Program-made: the position numbers and the translations under genes
Shown: positions 50,301 through 57,746 of the stretch, piece by piece
Position numbering within the stretch: the first letter of the stretch is position 1
How the letters are laid out: every line of letters starts with the position of its first letter
Assembly: GCA_965248135.1 (NCBI GenBank)
Contig: CBDFIN010000012.1
Location: 1,550,001-1,614,000 of the forward strand
Direction of reading: 5' to 3'
DNA from: SZUA-100 sp965248135
GTDB taxonomy: Bacteria > Pseudomonadota > Alphaproteobacteria > Rhizobiales > Rhizobiaceae
Length of the DNA stretch: 64,000 nt
Notes under the pieces: model-generated
Told to the model about the DNA's origin: nothing
Database searches by the model: none
Seen by the model: the letters and a program-made list of their open reading frames with translations, nothing else

Positions 50301-52635
50301 TGGAACATTCACCCTCACTCCCATCAGCAAAACTGCTGGTTCGTTGCCCGTGGGTAGCCACACAATAACGGTCACCGCTACAGATGCATCAGGAGGATCA
50401 GTTTCCACCAAGCTAAAACTGGTCGTAACCGCGCCGCCACCTCCACCACCACCTCCGAAAGACGAACCACCAACAGTGGGCGAAGCCATTTCGGATCAAA
50501 AAGCTACCGATGATGGCACCTGGACTGGGTTTTCTTCAACAAACCGCATATTTGCAGATGATGGCGGTGTGGGCAGCCTCACCCTCACTGCTGCGAATGT
50601 TCCCGCTGGTGTGAAATTTACCGACAATGGCGATGGAACATTCACCCTCACTCCAATCAGCAAAACTGCTGGTTCATTGCCCGTGGGCAGTCACACAATA
50701 ACTGTCACGGCAACGGATGCCTCAGGAGGATCAGTTTCCACCAAGGTGAATTTGATTGTTGCCGCTCCGCCGCCTCCACCACCGCCTCCGAAAGACAATC
50801 CACCCACAGTGGGCGAAGCCATTTCGGACGAAAAAGTCACCGATGATGGCACCTGGACAGGGTTTTCGTCCACAAACCGCATATTTGCCGATGATGGTGG
50901 TGTTGGAAGCCTCACTTTAACGCCAACTAATCTTCCCACTGGTGTGAAATTCACCGACAATGGCGATGGTACATTCACGCTTACTCCCATCAGCAAAACT
51001 GTTGGTTCATTGCCCGTGGGTAGCCACACAATAACTGTCACGGCAACGGATGCATCAGGAGGGTCAATCTCCACCACGATAAAACTAGTCGTCGCGGCAC
51101 CACCACCTCCTCCACCGCAGGATAATCCTCCGACGGTAGGAACCGGCACGGTAGCCGATCAAACTCTGGTGGCCAACGATACCAATTGGCAGGGCTTTAC
51201 CACCTCCGGCAATCTGTTTGCCGATGATGGTTTGTCTGCGCTCAACATCACGGTCGATCCGGCATCATTGCCGGTCGGTGTCGAGGCCATCGACAATGTC
51301 GATGGCTCGGTCACCTTTTCACTGGCACCGGGCGTGACCAGCGTTCCGGTTGGCGAATACACCATCCGGATTCTGGCCGTCGATGGCACCGGTACGCAGG
51401 TGGAACAGCACTTCACTCTGCTGGTGGTGAATGGGCCCGTGCTACCGCCAACGGTTGGGGAAAACGGAACGGCTGGCCAGAGTGTTGACAACGTCAGCAT
51501 TAGAATTACCGCTGCTAACGCATCTAGAATCGGAATAAATGGGGTTGAAGGTATCAATGAAGTAGCTCTTCTTGAGAGCATTCGAACCCTCGAAAAGATT
51601 ACGGACCCTGTTCCCGTTCGCTTTAGAGGTTTTCCGATGTCTCAAGTGGGCAACATAGAGTTATACTCGGGCGTGACCTTGGCGGAATACCTCAGAACCA
51701 GAAGTCAAAAGCGTAGTGTCGACAAGAGCCAGGGAGAGATAGATGTCGCGATCGCGGTCATCAACAAAACAATTGAAAAGAACCCAGGGCATTTCAATGG
51801 CAACGAGTTGAAGGACTTGATTTTGGTTTCTGAGTTTATTCGGAAAAGGCGTGACAACTTCGACTATTCCAATCTGGTTGCCAATGACACAGTCATACAG
51901 AAGATGAAAAAATTTGCAAAGTTTGGCATAGCTATTTCCGGAGACGTCGCTGGCGCAATGGGGTGGGATCTCAAAAAAGTCGAGTTGTTTGAGCTTAGAG
52001 GTAGATTTGTCGATGCATATAGTGCGCTTCAGTTCCAAAAGATAGCAAATTCAGCGCTTGACTTGATTGATGGGTCAGAAATAAGTGCGATAACCCGAGC
52101 TTGGGCAGCTAATGATGGAGACGCCCTATTTAACGCAGTTGTAGACCTTAACGTAAAGTTTTCTGGTATAATTGGAGCCTTAGAGAATTTAGGGCAGGAA
52201 CCAGGTGCATTCGGCGGAGCCGCAGGATTTGCTAAATTTTTGTCAGCGATTTCGGACATGAAGTCGGCGTTAGAAAGTTTTGAAACAACGACATCGCTGC
52301 TAGCGTATAGTCCAGATAGCAAGTTCAAAGAATTTGGAATGACCGAACTCGAATATAGTACTTTGACAGCGACAAAAGCTATTTCGGGGCTCGCCTCTCT
52401 GCAACGTTCCATGGTTACACTTTTTACAGAAACGGTAGCGTCTCGGCTTGTTCCGGAAAGAGTTGTTGCACAGATCAATCTCGCTTCAAAGTTCGTAAAC
52501 GCTTTGGCCAACGGAGCAGAAAGTGAGCTGGAAAATTACTTTCAAACAATCCACCAATTGGATCAGAGAACGCTGAAGGAGTATCGTGAGAACGGACTAA
52601 TTCTTCAAAAGGCTGCAGGCCTAGCTGGGAGATAA
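47359..52635 (+). CDS. Two-partner secretion exoprotein (TpsA, filamentous haemagglutinin-like)
   Basis: A 1758-residue secreted protein from ATG 47359 (AGGGAG upstream). A signal peptide covers about residues 10-32. The TPS secretion domain follows: GQATISQPNATTVEIQQHT, AWILNRINGAHNPTVIQGRL and IVNPDGIVFSKGSRVDVHSL. A beta-helical region extends to about residue 910. Next come three near-identical 110-residue cadherin/He_PIG-like repeats joined by proline-rich linkers, then a fourth divergent one. The last ~390 residues are helical and AT-richer, with no recognised domain; they may be a functional or effector tip. A role in adhesion is inferred. Confidence 0.93.
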   Translation: MIVHSRKDWLKSSTALTTVFLVLVGTPTTMLANPKGGKVVAGQATISQPNATTVEIQQHTQKAIVDWRSFNIAPNETTKIVQPNSSAWILNRINGAHNPTVIQGRLEANGNVAIVNPDGIVFSKGSRVDVHSLIATTSNISNNDFMAGRMNFNQPGNAGASVINEGNISIGDYGLGAFVAPGVRNSGVITARFGSISLASGNIFTLDLYGDGLINLAIDDEITKEVIDVATGKPMSDLVKNEGTIKANGGIVALKAATARRVVNSVINNTGVIEANTIEEKDGMIIMGAQTASTKTPSAPRQRVKVSGRLIASTRPTRIAIPTARPQHGGKIEITGESIELRNALLKATGAFGGGTILIGGDYMGGNGDPAIVAEYNIPLEGKPVPTATFVNIAENVTINADATDNGKGGKVIVWSDYTTTVQGTISARGGANGGDGGFVETSGKYFIDASANVDASATIGKAGTWLLDPETLTILASSNTRFDFFTPVTSGGVTTFEFKPGRGPTSGSIRSETLNKALDTGTDVHLLATKDITWAPFSTNLTGPPIVKSVAGSSTLKMTAGNEINLQRGSISAKNGGTLNVTFEASKVVLNIDRVNLGGGNLRVNAAIGYQLGTVKAGDFQNILMLFLTNHGQPTYITNNSLGYASTVSSALISGILSDTSTFGLTSVSIISYGGDILVDEKITKTGGGTSNLHFAGPGLDVQNSILSTFGGLNFSYGGLGDSSVFTMSTGIRDGKQVRTDIDTNGGIFFASAVALQMPNSVTYSDGSLPFDTPLVVPSVNTRGGGVTLNFQDSPNSRTVNNFDSGYNNHIGCQTSNFCANSSNFVIDAGGGPIQLSSDTLATDVNDMPLVILSDRALRTTGMLLIRQVNVDERAPAFLPGGAQFDGPGNGVNAAEFGTLNLKSGAFDVLDVNLVPPPPPPKDEPPTVGDAISDQKVTDDGTWTGFSSTNRIFADDGGVGSLTLTAANVPAGVKFTDNGDGTFTLTPISKTAGSLPVGSHTITVTATDASGGSVSTKLKLVVTAPPPPPPPPKDEPPTVGEAISDQKATDDGTWTGFSSTNRIFADDGGVGSLTLTAANVPAGVKFTDNGDGTFTLTPISKTAGSLPVGSHTITVTATDASGGSVSTKVNLIVAAPPPPPPPPKDNPPTVGEAISDEKVTDDGTWTGFSSTNRIFADDGGVGSLTLTPTNLPTGVKFTDNGDGTFTLTPISKTVGSLPVGSHTITVTATDASGGSISTTIKLVVAAPPPPPPQDNPPTVGTGTVADQTLVANDTNWQGFTTSGNLFADDGLSALNITVDPASLPVGVEAIDNVDGSVTFSLAPGVTSVPVGEYTIRILAVDGTGTQVEQHFTLLVVNGPVLPPTVGENGTAGQSVDNVSIRITAANASRIGINGVEGINEVALLESIRTLEKITDPVPVRFRGFPMSQVGNIELYSGVTLAEYLRTRSQKRSVDKSQGEIDVAIAVINKTIEKNPGHFNGNELKDLILVSEFIRKRRDNFDYSNLVANDTVIQKMKKFAKFGIAISGDVAGAMGWDLKKVELFELRGRFVDAYSALQFQKIANSALDLIDGSEISAITRAWAANDGDALFNAVVDLNVKFSGIIGALENLGQEPGAFGGAAGFAKFLSAISDMKSALESFETTTSLLAYSPDSKFKEFGMTELEYSTLTATKAISGLASLQRSMVTLFTETVASRLVPERVVAQINLASKFVNALANGAESELENYFQTIHQLDQRTLKEYRENGLILQKAAGLAGR
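50110..51117 (+). repeat. Three tandem ~330-bp repeats in tpsA
   Basis: Units begin at the proline-rich linkers near 50110, 50440 and 50770, with a fourth linker near 51100. Each encodes the pattern ISDQKVTDDGTWTGFSSTNR, then FTDNGDGTFTLTPISKTAGS and SHTITVTATDASGGS. The three copies are almost the same at protein level and differ mainly at silent sites. The copy number may therefore vary by recombination, changing adhesin length. Confidence 0.9.
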
Positions 52636-52878
52636 AGTTTAATCTGTTATGCAGCGGACGCTGCCCCAGCTAGCCAAAACCGTAAGAATCTCATTGTTAG
52701 GTTCTGCAACGATCACGTGGTCGCGAAAAACCGAGCGAGAGTTCTGAGGTGATAATGACCATCTCGTTACAACGTGTTTGTTTGAAACGGATGTGGAGGT
52801 CCACATCATTTGCTCGACACCACGAATGCGAAAGCCTAAGGCATCCTTAAATCCAGGCGCATGTTTATAAAGCGCCCC

Positions 52879-54081
52879 TTCAACATTGAAATGCAACATT
52901 TTGCTCACATTCCTTTGAAAAGGCCTCATATGGGGTTTTGTATTCGAGACATTTTCTTGGACGTTGGTTCAGCTTGTCTTCGACGATCTGAACTTCGGCT
53001 TTTGTCAGCTTAGTGAAATCGGTACCCTTTGGGAAGTATTGGCGAACAAGACCGTTGGTATGTTCGTTGAGGCCGCGCTGCCATGAGTGATAGGGCTTGG
53101 CGAAATAGATGTCGCATTGCAATATTTTGGCGATCTTTTTGTGCCCGGCGAATTCTTTGCCATTGTCATACGTGATGGTTTTGATGAACGCTTTGAGCTT
53201 TGAAAGCGTCTTGCCGCAGGCCTTTTGCACGCTGTCCTTTGATTTGTCGCGTAACAGAACCAGCTTGGTGTATTTTGATTTTCGATCGACATGAGAAAGA
53301 ATGGCACCCTTGTGGTTTTTGCCGATGATAGTATCGCCCTCCCAGTCGCCAACACGGCTTTTGGTTTCGACGATTTCGGGACGTTCCTCAATGTCAACCC
53401 GCCCTGGAATGAGGCCGCGACCGGCTGTTTTCGTGCCGCGTCGATTGTATTTTTTGCCGCGATGGCGCAGGCAAGTCCATAATTTGCCACCCTTTTTTTT
53501 GTCCGCCCAGATGTGGCGGTAAATCCACTCGTGTGAGACGAAGAGCCCGTTTCGAGCCAGCCAGCCGCTGATCTGATCGGGGCTCCACTGCCATTTCGTC
53601 AGCAGGCTTTCAATGAGTTCGACGCGCTCAACGGTCATTTTACGCGGCACACAAGAGGCCTTTTTGCGCCGCTCACACGCCTTGTCATGCGCTTGTTTAA
53701 AGCGATAACCACATTTGCCCTTGTTGCGCTGCAACTCTCGGGTGATAGTCGAACGCTCAACGCCAATCTGGCGGGCAATTTGGGCGCGGCAGAGACCGGT
53801 TTGCAAAAGTGTGTAAATCTGGCATCTTTGATCATAGGCCAGATGGTGATGTCCTTTGGGCATAATATCCTCCGTGAGATGTGGTGTCCCATACGAGGAT
53901 TGCAGCCATCTGGCTAAATAATCAAAGGCATAATGGAATGGTTTGACGAGTTTTGCGGATTTTCCGGTCGGCCTCAAGGGTGCTGCGCATCGCTACGCGA
54001 CAATGCCCTTGACCCCGCCCACCAAATCCGCAAACCAAAATCATATTCCATCAGCAAACAAATGTTGCGTTTCGGAGTTGA
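52879..54081 (-). mobile_element. IS30-family element
   Basis: The ends are related inverted repeats: TTCAACATTGAAATGCAACA at 52879 and, on the minus strand from about 54081, TTCAACTCCGAAACGCAACA. The element is 1.2 kb with one intact transposase gene. The target duplication is short and imperfectly defined (2-3 G residues). The insertion splits a FISUMP-domain gene. Confidence 0.88.
52880..53863 (-). CDS. IS30-family transposase
   Basis: About 327 residues from the ATG at 53863 (GGAGG 6 bp upstream). It has the N-terminal HTH (YDQRCQIYTLLQTGLCRAQI, then ERSTITRELQRNKG) and the DDE core: VGDWEGDTIIGKNHKGAILS, ITYDNGKEFAGHKKIAKIL and the E-bearing SWQRGLNEHTNGLVRQYFPK. The stop codon lies inside the left terminal repeat. 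It appears intact and is likely active. Confidence 0.92.
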   Translation of the reverse strand: MPKGHHHLAYDQRCQIYTLLQTGLCRAQIARQIGVERSTITRELQRNKGKCGYRFKQAHDKACERRKKASCVPRKMTVERVELIESLLTKWQWSPDQISGWLARNGLFVSHEWIYRHIWADKKKGGKLWTCLRHRGKKYNRRGTKTAGRGLIPGRVDIEERPEIVETKSRVGDWEGDTIIGKNHKGAILSHVDRKSKYTKLVLLRDKSKDSVQKACGKTLSKLKAFIKTITYDNGKEFAGHKKIAKILQCDIYFAKPYHSWQRGLNEHTNGLVRQYFPKGTDFTKLTKAEVQIVEDKLNQRPRKCLEYKTPYEAFSKECEQNVAFQC

Positions 54082-54852
54082 ACCGGGGAAGTACCGTATC
54101 ATCCAAAGTTCTGTTATCTTCTCGATCAATTATTTCTAAGTCAAGTGTTGTTTCGTAGTCGAGCAAATCTTGGGTCAATTTTTTGGTTTGGCTTGGCTTG
54201 GCCCCGTAGTTTTTTTCCGCTGCAAATAATTCGCAATCTGAAGGAATGTGCCAATTTCTGGGACAGATGCCCTTTTCTCTTTCTGAATGCAAGTTGATAC
54301 CTGCCGCCCTCCAGTTGTACAGCATACCCTCCCCAGGGCTTGGCTCCTCCTCTGCATTGTCATAGTAGCCGTACCAACCTTTTTCAGTGGTTGGAATCTC
54401 CTTGAGATTGTCGGCAAACCAGCATTGATTACCGATTTCAGCCAATCGATATGTATTCCCCTGATCGGTGGTGATTTTGGTTTGTCCATTGCATCCAGAA
54501 ACAGAGATAAGTCTGTCGGCACAATATTCTGGCAGCCCCGGAATATCCTTGCCAAGCATTGGTGATTTGCGTTTGGCATTAGTGTTGTTTGCTGATATTG
54601 GTTTGGAAATGTTTCGCACAGGGATTGGTTCTTTTCTTTTATCAAAAAACCACCAGGCTCCGGCAGCTCCCACTGACAATGTCAGAAACATCACCGCCAG
54701 CCGAGTCAACCATTTTTTCATAAACTATGTTGTTACATCAACAGCATAGGTAAAAAGGACCTACAGTCAAATTTCAGATAATATTTCCGCAAGAATTTTC
54801 TGACGTCTATCCGTCCCTGCTTACTTCTTCCAGTTTGACCATACTCAGTCAC

Positions 54853-55035
54853 ATGACCGTACTGGAAAAAGCAGAATTCAAAGAAATGGAAAACATGTTG
54901 GGTGGTTTGCTCACAGACGCCAATACACGTGAAGAACTACTGATTCTGCAAATGCACCAGCGATTGCAATCCTTGTATGTAGATCAATCGAAATTACGAG
55001 AAGCCCGTGATTATTTGCTCACCCTCATAGAGTAA
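54853..55035 (+). CDS. Small helical protein of unknown function (60 residues)
   Basis: From ATG 54853 it reads MTVLEKAEFKEMENMLGGLL and ends YLLTLIE; it is amphipathic-helical and acidic. It overlaps the convergent integrase gene by 11 bp. I recognise no family. It could be a small excisionase-like or regulatory protein from its position, but there is no DNA-binding motif to support that. Confidence 0.45.
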   Translation: MTVLEKAEFKEMENMLGGLLTDANTREELLILQMHQRLQSLYVDQSKLREARDYLLTLIE

Positions 55036-56308
55036 ACCGGCTGACGATATCCCGCAATTCAGAAATTTCTTTGCCAAAGCCATATTTTGGTCGGTGAAAT
55101 TTGTGTCCCATCAGTTGTGTCTGCGCGCGGTCGATCACATCCAGTCTGGTGAGTTGATCCTGAAACCAGTGGCGCAAGCTGTACAGGCTCTGGCGACCAC
55201 CTTCGGCCACACCGCTTTCTCTCAGGTGCTTATTAATGATGGTGGTGGCATACATGTTTTTTCCGGCTCGATCACCCCAGCCATCGCTTTTGACCACGGT
55301 CTTTGCCGCTTCCAATGATACGCCAAGCAATGGTAAAAGCCGTTCGGAATGATCAGTTTTGAGGCCACGGGTAGAATTCTTGCGCACATGCACATGGGGA
55401 ACTTCGTGGTCCAATTTGAAATCATCCAATTCCAGTCCAATAGCTTCTACGGGACGCATGCCAGTGTTTACCAAAAGCCGGAACAGCAAGACAAAATCTT
55501 CGTGCAAATCACCAAATGCTTTTGGTTTGAGCAAGGTTTGTATCTGCTCAGTGGAAAACGGGATACGGGTGATTTCCGATGTTTCTTTCAGCCGAACACG
55601 AGCAAATGGGTTGGTTTGTTCAGACGCATCAATATCGAAATTCACAGTCACCAAACGGCGAAGGGAATTAATTTCGCGGTTGCCGGTATAGGGCTTCAAA
55701 CCTTCATCTTTGACTCGATCCAGCCACCAACTGCGATATTTCAGCGTGTGCCGCCTTTCTATGTCGTACAGCGGAATTTTCCCGATCACGGCCTCGAAAT
55801 TACGAATGGACTTGAGATAGACGTTGCGTTTACCCCGCCGCTGGTCATGAGATTGGTCCATCCACTCATCTTTGATATGTTCCCAGAACCGATTAAAGCC
55901 CTCGCTAAGCGAAAGTTTAGGCTTTTCTGTCAATCCCATAATGGCTTTTTGCACTTGAGGGGAATGATTGCCCAAGATCAAGATACGCAATCTTTCCAGC
56001 AACTCATCGTTGGAAAACTGGTCAGAGGGCTTCGGTGCAACCCCAAGTGACTTCTGCACTTCAACCGAAGCCTTGTAGCGCTTTGAGCGGTTCTGCGATT
56101 TGAGAGATTTTCCATTTGCCTTGGCTTTCTGCCATTGACTTTCCAGATCAAAGGAGATTTTCGCGGCTTTGAGCTTCGCCTCAGACAGGTCTTTTGTTTT
56201 ATGGGCAAATGAAATTTGTGCTCTGCTTTCTACATCCTTATACTCCGCTGGTCGGCGTCTCTGATAGTACAACCAACCGATTCGTTTTTTGAGATGAGAA
56301 CCCCACAT
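55025..56308 (-). CDS. Tyrosine integrase (phage/island type)
   Basis: About 427 residues from the ATG at 56308. The N-terminal arm-binding or SAM-like region contains KKRIGWLYYQRRRPAEYKDV. The catalytic residues are the arginine in LLVNTGMRPVEAIGLELDDF, the R-H pair in SLYSLRHWFQDQLT and the histidine/tyrosine block QLMGHKFHRPKYGFG. The gene seems intact. A tRNA-like sequence lies about 100 bp upstream, where an attachment site could be. It may have brought in part of the accessory region, although dense IS activity has blurred the borders. Confidence 0.88.
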   Translation of the reverse strand: MWGSHLKKRIGWLYYQRRRPAEYKDVESRAQISFAHKTKDLSEAKLKAAKISFDLESQWQKAKANGKSLKSQNRSKRYKASVEVQKSLGVAPKPSDQFSNDELLERLRILILGNHSPQVQKAIMGLTEKPKLSLSEGFNRFWEHIKDEWMDQSHDQRRGKRNVYLKSIRNFEAVIGKIPLYDIERRHTLKYRSWWLDRVKDEGLKPYTGNREINSLRRLVTVNFDIDASEQTNPFARVRLKETSEITRIPFSTEQIQTLLKPKAFGDLHEDFVLLFRLLVNTGMRPVEAIGLELDDFKLDHEVPHVHVRKNSTRGLKTDHSERLLPLLGVSLEAAKTVVKSDGWGDRAGKNMYATTIINKHLRESGVAEGGRQSLYSLRHWFQDQLTRLDVIDRAQTQLMGHKFHRPKYGFGKEISELRDIVSRFTL

Positions 56309-56409
56309 GTCGCTTTCCCGCTGCACTACAAATTGCACTACAATCTGGCCAAGTCGCCAAATCATGCGGAAACATTTACATATTGAATTTCAGTCAGTTA
56401 GAGACGAAC

Positions 56410-56455
56410 TTTAGTTCAAAAGAGGACTCGAACCTCGCCTCTCCTGGGCACCAAA
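56410..56455. other. tRNA 3'-end-like sequence (possible attachment site)
   Basis: The plus strand reads GAGGACTCGAACCTC followed by CTCTCCTGGGCACCA. Both are characteristic of the T-arm and acceptor end of an alphaproteobacterial tRNA-Leu, but in a scrambled order for a complete gene. It overlaps the 3' end of the recombinase fragment. No complete tRNA can be folded. Confidence 0.4.
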
Positions 56456-56870
56456 TCGGTTTTTCCGTTACGAAAACTCTCTAACACCTTGAAAGGTAAA
56501 GAGGTTTTGGTGTTCGATAGCCTTCTTTTCGGTGGTATGCGATGGGTTGTGCGAAGGCCAGTTTGAGGACGGTTCTTTGTAGGGTGATGTTGCCGGAAGC
56601 CCAGAGTTTCCAAGGGCTTGACAGAAATTTGAGCGAAAGTTCTAGCATTTCGTCAAATCTGTCTTTGGACGGTGCAATTTTTCCTATCTGTTCACGTATT
56701 TTGTGTTTTTCACGCTCCAGTTTTTCGATTTTTGCTTCATAGGCGCTGATGATCGTCGGACCGGATGCGTCCATTAAGCGCTCTAGCAAGGCTTCAACCT
56801 GACCTTGTTTTACCTTGAGGCTGACGATCTCATGGTAGAGGTAATTGCCGTTTCTCGTGTCAATCAGCAT
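56416..56870 (-). pseudogene. Serine recombinase C-terminal fragment fused to a relaxase-like start
   Basis: The first ~20 codons (MLIDTRNGNYLYHEIVSLK) look like the KNGNALYHEILALK strand of a relaxase. The rest is the C-terminal part of a large serine recombinase: SGPTIISAYEAKIEKLEREK, then LSSPWKLWASGNITLQRTVL and YHRKEGYRTPK. The last segment, KTSLPFKVLESF and KTDLVPRRGE, continues in another frame to 56416. It is a chimeric, frameshifted remnant cut by the IS21 end at about 56871. Confidence 0.78.
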
Positions 56871-57017
56871 TGAAGTTTAACCCCTTATCGGCGTGCAATT
56901 TTGGCCCCTTGCTGTTCTGCATTTTGGATTGAGGTTATCGTTCTGGTTGCGAAGGTAAGAAGGGATCGGAGCGCGGAGACTTCAATTATCGCAGCGCTTT
57001 GATCCCTTCTGGTTTGA

Positions 57018-57746
57018 TCAGTTACGATGTTTGAGACGCCAGCTTTCATTGCCGGTCTCAATGATGTCGCAATGATGCGTGAGGCGGTCGAGTAGTGCGG
57101 TTGTCATTTTGGCATCACCGAATACGGTTGGCCATTCAGCGAAGGTAAGATTAGTAGTGACAATGATTGATGTGCGCTCGTAGAGCTGGCTGATCAGATG
57201 GAACAAGAGCTGGCCGCCGGATTGTGCGAATGGCAGGTAACCGAGTTCGTCAATGATCAACAGATCAACGCGGGTCAACCGATCTGTCATACGCCCGGCC
57301 TTTCCATCCCGGTGCTCAGCCTCAAGGCGATTGACCAGATCAACGGCGCTGAAGAATCTGACACGATGGCGGGTCTTTACTATGTTGGAACCGATAGCAG
57401 TTGCCAGGTGTGTTTTTCCAGTGCCGGTTCCTCCGACGAAAACGGCGTTTCTTGTTTGATCAAGGAATGAGCCACCATGCAAACCGCGCACAAGTTCCTC
57501 ATTGAGCGGGCTGGCATCAAAGTTGAACTCCTCAAGTGTCTTCATGACCGGGAATTTGGCCGCACTCATTTGATAACGGATTGACCGCGCCGTTTTCTCT
57601 ATGATCTCGGCTTTTAACAAATCACCCAAAATCTCTGCAGCACTTCGTTTATGTTGAATGCCCGAGCGCATGACATCATCACAGGCTAACCGCATACCCG
57701 ACAATTGCAACTGCCGCATCATATCGACGATGTCATGACGCTCCAT
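57018..57746 (-). CDS. istB: IS21-family helper ATPase IstB
   Basis: About 242 residues from the ATG at 57746 (GGAGG 6 bp upstream). It is an AAA+ ATPase with Walker A FVGGTGTGKTHLATAIG and Walker B LLIIDELGYLPF, then VTTNLTFAEWPTVFGDAKMT, all characteristic of IstB. The start overlaps the istA end. The gene is open, but its partner IstA is inactivated, so it can only act with an IstA supplied elsewhere. Confidence 0.92.
   Translation of the reverse strand: MERHDIVDMMRQLQLSGMRLACDDVMRSGIQHKRSAAEILGDLLKAEIIEKTARSIRYQMSAAKFPVMKTLEEFNFDASPLNEELVRGLHGGSFLDQTRNAVFVGGTGTGKTHLATAIGSNIVKTRHRVRFFSAVDLVNRLEAEHRDGKAGRMTDRLTRVDLLIIDELGYLPFAQSGGQLLFHLISQLYERTSIIVTTNLTFAEWPTVFGDAKMTTALLDRLTHHCDIIETGNESWRLKHRN

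Larger units (their letters stand above)
52639..54721 (-). pseudogene. FISUMP-domain membrane-anchored protein split by an IS30 element
   Basis: The 5' part starts MKKWLTRLAVMFLTLSVGAA, a membrane anchor, and carries the FISUMP signature: DQGNTYRLAEIGNQCWFADN, then GYYDNAEEEPSPGEGMLYNW and CPRNWHIPSDCE. The reading stops at LDDTVLPR where the IS30 element begins (near 54082). Beyond the element, 52878-52639 encodes ALYKHAPGFKDALGFRIRG, WTSTSVSN and the typical C-terminal SVRCITD. The two parts belong to one ancestral gene of roughly 290 residues. The role of FISUMP proteins is unknown. Confidence 0.8.

Noticed and set aside
50110..51117. Possible CRISPR or minisatellite array
   Set aside because: The repeats are 330-bp coding units with no unique spacers; they encode protein domains. 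No CRISPR-like array was seen anywhere in the window.
50163..51149. Long antisense open frames opposite the tpsA repeats
   Set aside because: They repeat with the same period as the coding repeats and are mirror frames of the proline-rich linkers; the plus-strand TpsA reading is clear.
52639..52929. A free-standing small minus-strand gene after tpsA
   Set aside because: From 52878 downward it continues the FISUMP gene interrupted by IS30; its first codons are just the IS30 end.
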